From: Gonatopus flavifemur
Taxonomy: Eukaryota; Arthropoda; Insecta; Hymenoptera; Dryinidae
Reading direction: 5' to 3'
Assembly (NCBI GenBank): GCA_018340375.1
Contig: JAFFJZ010000003.1
Span: 50,685,006-50,749,005 of the forward strand
DNA: 64,000 nucleotides
In this document: positions 56,708-64,000 of the stretch, piece after piece
Layout: every line of letters begins with the position of its first letter
How positions within the stretch are numbered: position 1 is the first letter of the stretch
The notes under the pieces: model-generated
Told to the model about the DNA's origin: nothing
Database searches by the model: none
What the model saw: the letters and a program-made list of their open reading frames with translations, nothing else
Position numbers and translations under genes: made by a program

Positions 56708-59087
56708 ATGCCACTCCTTACAGTGGTTTCTTTTGATCGGAAAAAAAAAGTTTTAGTATGTCAAGATACTGTTCGAGGAATCATTGATGTTGCCAAAAAG
56801 AAATTACAATTACCAGATGGAGAGTACAAGGTAAGTCATAAAAAAATGTTTAGCGATTTACAAGTTTACATCGTATATTGAACATGAAAAATCATGTCTC
56901 TCTTTCAATTTTTCAGATCGTGTTAGCAGATAAAAATGTCGCTGTTGATGAGGATGACTTAGTACCCCATTTACCCACATCAACTGAATTGATGATTTTA
57001 TTGAAAAATCAACAGTGGTGCAAAGAATCCATTCAAACTCCTTCAGATGTAAATACAGCAGAAGATGGAGATTCTGGAAAAACTGAAGGTACTTTTCATG
57101 TTTTTATAAATATTGTTCTCTCAGGATTGACAAAGGTGAAGCTATTTTGGATTATTCGACAAAAAGTGAAAGCAGAGAAATACTAAATTCATTCTAAATT
57201 AGTATTTTGTTCGACTCGCATAATTTTTATTGAACATCAGAAAGTGTGAACCCAGCAAACACGACTGCAGGCGTTTTAAAGGGCCAGTAATGGTTCTTCA
57301 CCGGCATTGCAGGACCATCAGCGGCCCATTGGAACGCCAGTAATCACTGTTTGTAGGGGAGTTATTCAATACATACATGATGCATTTGATGATTAATCAT
57401 TCAATATAAATTTGACATAACAATTACTATCGAGTATTTTGATTCTTCAATTCTTGTTTTTTGATATTCGAAAATATTTTTCATCTAATCCTATAGGACC
57501 TATCATTTGATGTGTATACAGACTAGAAAATACATTTTTCAGATAATACAATGCCCAAAGATTCATCTTCAGAACGATTGCCTCCATTGACTGTTCCATG
57601 GTCATGTGTGCCTGAGAATATGAAAGTTTTGTGGGAGTCAGGAAAACGTATTTCTCCATCTGAACGGCGTGACTTGATAAAAATAATAGGTTTATACATG
57701 AAAAATAGGAATGATTACACTTCCATCACTTGCCGAAAATTAACCGAGGAAATTATCAGGAAATATCCGGATACATTTGCGGATTACGATGCAGATGGAC
57801 AAATAATTGGGGACGGTCGTAACAGTTTTGCTTTATCCTCATATGATCATGTTTTGTATAAAAAGCCTCCAACTGAAAAAAGAAATAAACGACTTTGCCA
57901 AAGCAACAATGCTTATACACCATCGCGTCCTCACAAAATATCCGATGAGTACGGATGTGTAGCTTACGCGCCTCCTCTTCCAGAAGGAGAAACTTTGGAT
58001 TCTCAAGGAAAAAAGCGTATTGCAATTCAAGATAAATTGGATGAAAATGCAAATGCGGAAGAAGAAATGAATTTGACGTATCCAAGTCAGAGAGTAGACA
58101 TTAATCACAGACCGATCAAGGGATTGAATGTTGTTCTAGAACGATGGCCGCTGATGCGAGTGCAAAAATATTTCTTTCAGCACGCATCATCTTTACTGGG
58201 GAAGGATGTCATAAATGTGTGGGAAACAAATGTTGCTGAAAAGGGGAATCTCATTTATTATATTATTAATCAAGAATATCAGAAGAAAAAATCATCAAAA
58301 GGAGATGCATTCTTGAATAAAATCAGAGACATCCTTCTGAAATCTGATGAAGCATCGAAAAATTTACGTTCCAGTGCACCTTTATTTTCAGCAGTATTTT
58401 CACTCTTGATTCAATATTTTAAAGAACAGGAAAATATTATATTTCGTCATGCAAATGTAAGTTGGTTACAAAATTCCAAAATCAAACTGTTTCCATTTTT
58501 CCAGGTTAACAATTGTTATATATTTGGTTTCAGGATACTATTAACCTGACTGAAATCAAGGATCAATTCGATTCAGTTAGACCGTTGCTCCTGTTACAAG
58601 GTTCGTATTTTTCATAATCATTAAGATAAGACAAATGTCCATGATGTAAGAAAACAGAAAGAAAAGGATAATATACTAATGTAGTAATATTATGATTTTA
58701 GGTATATCTTTATATGACGAAAATATCCTTTATCGAGTCGTTTGTGAAGGTGAGGTTCTAATTGAGTCAAAAGGCATGAAAGAAGGCTTTTTAGCACTGT
58801 TTCTTTCCTATTATGTATACGGCTATACGTATCCCGAGGAATGTCAGAAAACCTTGGAATTCATACAGCGGTATGTATTTATAAAACTTTTTTCGTTCAA
58901 AATGATGGCTGTGGAAATCACCAAATTGTTCATTTATCATAGGGTATTTTTGAAAATAAATCCGAACGTTGGTCACAAAAGAGGAGGGAAAGCCAAGAAA
59001 AGGAAATTAGTAGTGGATCCTCAGGTGCATAAGTTGATGAAAAGAATACTCGCCAACGTCGATGATGAAAATCTGAATCCAGAATAA
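56708..59087 (+). CDS. CIDE-N-like plus SAMD3-like protein, six exons
   Basis: Six exons give an unbroken 529-residue protein: 56708-56830, 56917-57088, 57543-58456, 58534-58600, 58702-58870 and 58943-59087. All have GT/AG borders and matching phases (0, 1, 0, 1, 2). Residues 1-80 (TVVSFDRKKKVLVCQDT, KKKLQLPDGEYK, IVLADKNVAVDEDDLVPH, then LPTSTELMILLKNQQW) follow the CIDE-N pattern of the DFF/CIDE family, a protein-interaction fold. The rest is SAMD3-like: ISPSERRDLIKIIGLYM, EIIRKYPDTFADYDADGQ, IKGLNVVLERWPLM and GEVLIESKGMKEGFLALFLS...YYVYGYTYPEE. The C-terminus is basic (GHKRGGKAKKRK), a possible nuclear signal. It sits 700 bp downstream of the DDE-like gene on the same strand. The function is unknown; a partner or regulator role for the neighbour is inference. 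CIDE-N was assigned by eye. Confidence 0.72.
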
Positions 59088-60860
59088 ATTTTATTCACAA
59101 GAACGTTTGCTGAGGAGAGAAAGTTCTACTGAATACCTTTTCGAAAATTTCTTTTTTCATTCCATATACTGGTGATTCATTAGTATTATCACTCACGTTA
59201 TTAGTATTAGGAATATAGGCTAGATATATCTGAGTAATCCTGACTTTTCACGACCGTTTTTTTTTCACTTTCAAGTTCAGTTTTGAGTTTATTTCATGGA
59301 GTTTATTGATTTATTTTGGAATTGGACTGCGGGTTGTGAAACATGTTCATATAAAAAAATGTTTGGTAAAGATTTTTTTATTCGAAATTTTCTTATTACC
59401 GAGCTAGAATTTTTCGATAGAGAACCTTCCATGGTTGATTTCCATATCTCAGATTCTTTTATTTCCACGACACAGTAGGACTGATATTATTCAATGACTG
59501 TCACATTGTTAAACTATTATTTATGAAGTTTATTGAAAATATTCAAAATGATTTAGTTTTTCCAAGTTTTTTTATGAACAATTTTCAGCATAATATTGTT
59601 TTTCTTTTCATACATTGATCTATGAGAATCAAATTTTTAACATTTTAATTTATTTTTAATGTAAAAAAAAGTTGTTTATGTTCATCCTCCATAAGCTCCA
59701 GTAATAATTATTATTATTGCAATTTTTTCACTTGGTAATCAGTGATCATCCTTATCTGTATCCAAAACATAAAATAAATGAATGTTTGAATAATTATTAA
59801 GATTGTTTCAATAATATTCATTTCAAAAACGTGAACCAGCTTTGAGTTTAATAAACCTACTCCCACTTCAACCTGTGAAACAGAGTTGCCAAGTTAGTGG
59901 GATACTTTGAGGGTTTCTACAAATCTGACAGTTGTGTTGAATAGAAAAACCAATGAAAAGAGTTTAGTCCCTTCAACTTAGCAACACTGCTTAGAACGAG
60001 CATGTGGAGTTCCTTAGTAACCCTTTCACCTGTGGAAATGACTGCCATCCTCGATCTAAGAATAACTTGAGTATTTGGTCAGTGCATTACAATTTCCTAT
60101 ATCGCCTTTGCATGAAAATCCTTATGATATAACTAATTTATGATGAAGCATAAATAATTAGCACCGTATCATGAGTGAGCATCATATTCTAGCTACCGAT
60201 AAGAAGTGTGATTCCTCAAAATTGTTTTCATTTTTCCCACATTATTGTGTTAATTGGTGGGTTCATACAAGACTGAGAATTGTATGGAACCGCATGTGTT
60301 TCTTTCGTTTCCCATGTATGTTTAAAAATTGAGTTATTTGGTAATTGGGATATTAGCCCTTTACCTGTAAGGTGGGGTCCTTGGAGTTCGGGCAAAAATC
60401 GTTTTTGTTCATAACTTGGTGAAAAATTGTAGGAGAGCATGACTCCCAACATGTAGAATGAAGGAAAAAAAGGGATCTAGGACTCTAAAGATACTTCTAA
60501 AAATTTATAAACACTCTCGAAATATGAATAAATATGAAGTGAGACTTCAGGAGAATTTAGGATCCGATTCTTCAAAAGAAAAAAAACAAAAAAAATTCCT
60601 CTTGACAAAAAGATGGAAAAAAAAAACCTGCTCCAGTGAACAGGAATTCACCAGTCTTTTGCACGAATTTTACTAGACAGAACTGTAATTTTCCAACTCT
60701 AACCCATAAAAGTGTTTCGGTTTTCATCGAAACTTATTCCACGTGGTTCTAGAATTTTTGTCTACCTTTAATCGAAACATTTCCAGTCTACAACAATAAA
60801 TACTATTCACTGCTGTAGACTGGAATTACTCATTGGGATGCTGAAATTTCCCCGTACTCA
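59088..60860. other. AT-rich stretch without a recognised gene
   Basis: No conserved coding sequence or mirrored ends are seen. No counterpart of the 12.2 kb element's TIR was found here, so the right border of the 52.9-59.1 kb locus is unknown. Confidence 0.45.
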
Positions 60861-61031
60861 CACTGTAAAAAAATTCCTTCTAAAAAGTCAGAAAATGTGA
60901 CTGAATTTTACAGCCACTTTTTCCTGAATTATCAGAAAAATTCAGTAGAATTTATCTAAAAATTCAGGAAAAAGTGACTGTAAAAAATTAGTCACATTTT
61001 CTGAATTTTCAGAAGAAATTTTTTTGCAGTG
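60861..61031. mobile_element. 171-bp fold-back MITE
   Basis: CACTGTAAAAAAATTCCTTC and AAATTTTTTTGCAGTG close a near-complete palindrome. The inner arms share GTCAGAAAATGTGACTGAAT and TCAGGAAAAAGTGAC. The ends match the neighbouring CACTGTAAAAAA repeat family. Confidence 0.8.
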
Positions 61032-61089
61032 CACGTACAAGAATTTTCCAGTCGTGCTTAGTGATTTTACAGTTCGATGCTGGAATTAT

Positions 61090-61500
61090 TCTATATCTAC
61101 GAGTATAAAACTTCCAGTACTTAGTGGTAATTCTTGGATGTAGTCCAAGAATTTTCCAGTTCAGGCATGCAGAAATATTGTTGTGATTTCACTGCAAATT
61201 TCAACTTGCTGGGCTATATTTTTACAGTACCGACGAACTGAAATTTTCAAGTACTTAATGGTAATTTTTGGATGTGGTGCAAAAATTTTCCAGTCCACAC
61301 ATGCAAGAATACTATTGTGATTTCACCGTAAATTTCAAGTTGCTGGACTATATTTTTACAGTACCGATGAACTGAAATTTTCAAGTACTTAATGGTAATT
61401 TTTGGATGTGGTGCAAAAATTTTCCAGTCCACACATGCAAGAATACTATTGTGATTTCACCGTAAATTTCAAGTTGCTGGACTATATTTTTACAGTACCG
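61090..61500 (+). repeat. 134-bp tandem repeat, about three units
   Basis: CAGTACCGAYGAACTGAAAT starts at 61225, 61359 and 61493, exactly 134 bp apart. A more diverged unit lies upstream from about 61090. Units contain TTTTCCAGTCCACACATGCA and ACCGTAAATTTCAAGTTGCT. Confidence 0.88.
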
Positions 61501-61590
61501 ATGAACTGAAATTTTCCAGTACATGTACAGGTTAATGACTTCCAGTACATTTACTGGAATTTTCCAGTGAACCTTTTTTGCAGTGTAGCT

Positions 61591-62697
61591 GCACTGTAAA
61601 AAAATTTCACCGGAAAATTCCAGTACATGTACTGGAAGTCATTAACCTGTACATGTACCGGAAAATTTCAGCACATTTGTACTGCAAAAATTCAGTGCAA
61701 ACGTTATGGAATTTCCGCATCAAAACTGGAAATTTTCTGAGCCTCGGTACTGGAATTTTTCAGTACACGAGCTGGACTTTTCCAGGACATGTACTGGAAA
61801 ATTAATGCTGAAAATATCCATGAAAATTGAAAAAAAATTGCTCACGCAAAGTGATTTTGCAGGGTCCTTGTGTTCCAAGATGATTGAGAAACTTTTGATC
61901 GTTCATTTGGATGGACAGAAACTCATGTCTATCTAACAGGATTTGAACCTACACTTTTCTACCTGCCTACCAACTGAAACCTAAGACCTAACCGATGAGC
62001 TATAGCGCGACATGTTGGAAGGCCAGCTTGGGTTACTACATATGCTTCATATCTAGAATACACAAGAGGATAAGTCTTGGAAAAACCTCATATATCAATT
62101 TCATTGGCTACAATTACAATTATTATTCAAAATCTCAATCAGGAAATTTTTAATATAAAGACTTGAAATTTTTCCTGCCAGAAATGACGAAGTCCAATAG
62201 AAGTGGAAAATTTCAGTGCAACAGTGATTAAATTCCGTTGCATAGCAACTGGACAATTCCATCACACGACCTGAAAATTGCAGTTCAAAACCTGTATAAT
62301 TCAATTGCATAGTAACTGGAAAATTCCATCACAAAACCTGAGAATTGCAGTTAAAAACCTGTATAATTCCAGTATACCAACGATTAGGTTTTTTTTTCTA
62401 AATTCCAAATTTTTTCTCAAGTCCTTTTTGAGGGAATATTTTTTTTTGGTGCACAAGAACTATAAAATTGTAGTACGAGCCGGTAAAATTTTCGCGAAAT
62501 CATGGCAAAATTTCAGTACATCATCTCAAACTTGAAAATTCCAGTACAATGACTGAATTTTCAGTTATGCTTGGTAAATTTTCAGTAACGTAACAACAAA
62601 ATCTCTGTACATGTACTGGAATATCCATATTCCAGTACTAGCACTGGAAATTTCCAGTCCAGTTGCACAGTAAATTTCCAGTTTTTTTTTACAGTGT
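61591..62697. mobile_element. CACTGTAAAAAA-type composite element
   Basis: It opens CACTGTAAAAAAATTTCACC and closes with the complement (TTTTTTTTTACAGTG). In between are many AATTCCAGTACATGTACTGG palindromic units, an insertion-like segment (about 61805-62200) with a tRNA-like sequence, and a 67 bp tandem pair (62240 and 62307, GCATAGYAACTGGAMAATTC). No gene is present. Confidence 0.65.
61934..62011 (-). other. tRNA-like sequence with A and B boxes, probable SINE head
   Basis: On the minus strand TAGCTCATCGGTTAGG fits an A box and GGTTCAAATCC at 61949-61939 is a textbook B box. The D stem (GCTC) lacks its partner and no anticodon arm closes, so it is not a functional tRNA as read. A tRNA-derived SINE inserted in the composite element is the best reading. 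Confidence 0.5.
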
Positions 62698-62704
62698 GTG
62701 TTGG

Positions 62705-62880
62705 TTAGATATCGGATAATTATCGTAGATATCGTATCTTTATCAGACTTGTCTGATAATCAAACAACACGATAGATTTCGGATAGTACTGATACAAATG
62801 ATGATTCAACGATGGAATTCCGATATCGGGTTTTTTCATAAGGGACGACAACATTACTGCACACCGATGCAACGGTACGG
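62705..62880 (+). repeat. Dispersed repeat, inverted copy of 17465-17660
   Basis: GATATCGGATAATTATCG, TATCAGACTTGTCTGATAAT and GATTTCGGATAGTACTGATA correspond in reverse complement and order to the 17.5 kb copy. Confidence 0.6.
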
Positions 62881-63058
62881 ACGTAGAAACTGTGTGGTGT
62901 GTACTTATCTTTACACGTGAGTCCCGTTGCCTGTTTATACATATCGGTTTCGTGTCAAATCTGGCATCAGTGCTATCAAGTCGTTTCAATAATAAAGAAT
63001 TCAAACTTCAGCAACATCATAGATTTGTACAGAAGTTGATATAAATCTACAGGGAGTG

Positions 63059-63178
63059 GATTAAAAACAGGAGAAAATATTACACTGCTATCCAGTTCGT
63101 CCTATTTTTGAACATTGGATTAAAAAAAGGAGAAAATTTTACACTACTATCCAGTTTGTCCTATTTTTGAACATTTCA
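63059..63178 (+). repeat. 60-bp tandem duplication
   Basis: Two adjacent 60 bp copies (63059-63118 and 63119-63178) differ at only a handful of positions. Each contains GGAGAAAATWTTACACTRCT. Confidence 0.9.
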
Positions 63179-63223
63179 TCAACTTTTATCGGGAATTTCT
63201 ACCAGGGCTTCATAGTGGCTGAG

Positions 63224-63424
63224 GACTATAGAGATATAAGAATAGAGGAGGGGAGTTGGTCGAAATCTGTAGGTGGAGGTGTAAACATTGAATAAAAGAA
63301 AGAACAAAAGAGAAAGCGGGCCAATGAGCGAAGTAGTCACAGAACTCCTCTATTTCTCTCTCTTTCTGCTCGATATTACACGTTTTCGACCCACTCACCT
63401 CCTCTATTCTTATATCTCTATGCT
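63224..63424. repeat. Fold-back repeat, about 200 bp
   Basis: TATAGAGATATAAGAATAGA followed by GGAGG is mirrored by CCTCCTCTATTCTTATATCT ending near 63424. The arms include GGTCGAAA / TTTCGACC. 63430-64000 shows nothing I can annotate. Confidence 0.7.
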
Positions 63425-64000
63425 AAAGAATGATCCTCTAGATAGACTAAAAATGTACTCACTTCGATGTCATCTTGATTATTTATATCAAATTAACATC
63501 AAAGCGACATCAAGAACCCCTCAATTATTGTTCACTTGAGAACGCCAACTTCCAGGCATTACGAAATGACTGGATTTTGACATCATTTTCATCAAATTTT
63601 TCTTATAAGGTGAAACATTCAAGGAAAGTAAATATACTATAAAAAATCAATTTTATTTCCCTGGTGAAAATGACAGCGTGTGGGAAGCGTAGTCTGGAAC
63701 AATTCTACGCTTAAAATGGTCCAGTTTACGTTCAGTCCACGCTCCTTTAACTTTATATAAACTTTTACTACACGGTGTACACGTTTTCCTTTCATCAGGG
63801 TTGTTTTAACGTATCTTTTTTCGCACTTAATACAGAGTGAATACAGGGTACTCGTGCCGTTTATAAGGCTACTGAATGCTCAAAAGAAGAAAACATTATG
63901 TGTACATATAAGTAAATCGTGTATACTATATCGATTGATGATAGTTATATGGGACACATGGTAGAGGTCAATTAGCCATGAAACTGAAACCAGTGGCGAC

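Noticed and set aside
57247..57360. A separate MITE in intron 2 of the CIDE-N-like gene
   Set aside because: A short GC-richer patch with partial inverted matches, but the ends and flanking duplication could not be defined.
61934..62011. A functional tRNA gene
   Set aside because: A and B boxes are good, but the D stem lacks its partner and no anticodon arm or acceptor stem closes.
1..64000. LINE or LTR retrotransposons
   Set aside because: No reverse transcriptase, gag or integrase motif block was found in any of the listed frames. The window is dominated by DNA transposons.

Overview
The window looks like repeat-dense eukaryotic DNA from an arthropod, most likely an insect. It is strongly AT-rich, its split genes have GT-AG introns that are often under 100 bp, and it carries several mariner/Tc1 copies, a hAT remnant and dozens of fold-back MITEs. 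There is no prokaryotic gene organisation. I recognise no ordinary single-copy host gene with confidence. Almost every reading frame with visible protein conservation is a transposase, a transposase-like gene, or a gene that sits beside one.

Layout. 1-1.0 kb: part of a minus-strand gene with a minisatellite-coded acidic tract. 1.1-1.7 kb: a MITE. 2.1-3.4 kb: a mariner with one frameshift. 3.4-15.6 kb: a 12.2 kb element with terminal inverted repeats of about 1 kb. It holds two decayed minus-strand genes, a SAMD3-like six-exon gene and a DDE-like nuclease gene, and it has collected a hAT element, a hAT MITE, a TA MITE and one private MITE in each arm. 15.6-20.9 kb: nested MITEs, a 3'-truncated DUF4817-type Tc1/mariner, and tRNA-like sequences. 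21.7-28.6 kb: a minus-strand multi-exon gene with DUF4806 hallmarks, with mariner and MITE insertions in its introns. 30.1-36.7 kb: a TIR element whose two-exon DUF7869-type gene has a second, unrelated TIR element inserted in its only intron. 37.1-44.9 kb: a plus-strand TNP2/Transposase_21-like gene split by a mariner, which is itself split by a 4 kb palindrome of about 24 satellite units of 164 bp. 45-52.4 kb: mostly repeats and unassigned exons, with a near-perfect RNA-type hairpin at 48.8 kb. 52.9-59.1 kb: a second paired locus, a four-zinc-finger DDE-like gene (one frameshift) followed by an apparently intact six-exon gene whose first two coding exons form a CIDE-N-like domain ahead of a SAMD3-like region. 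60.8-63.4 kb: MITE and tandem repeats.

How the genes may work together. Two pairings stand out. (i) A DDE-like nuclease and a SAMD3-like protein occur side by side on the same strand at two independent loci, once inside long TIRs. (ii) A DUF4806 gene and a TNP2-like gene are divergent neighbours, separated by less than 2 kb once the insertion between them is removed. Both fit two-gene DNA transposons (nuclease plus accessory protein), comparable in principle to plant CACTA elements. This is inference from layout and visible motifs. No homology search could be run, and all splice sites were placed by eye using reading-phase consistency.
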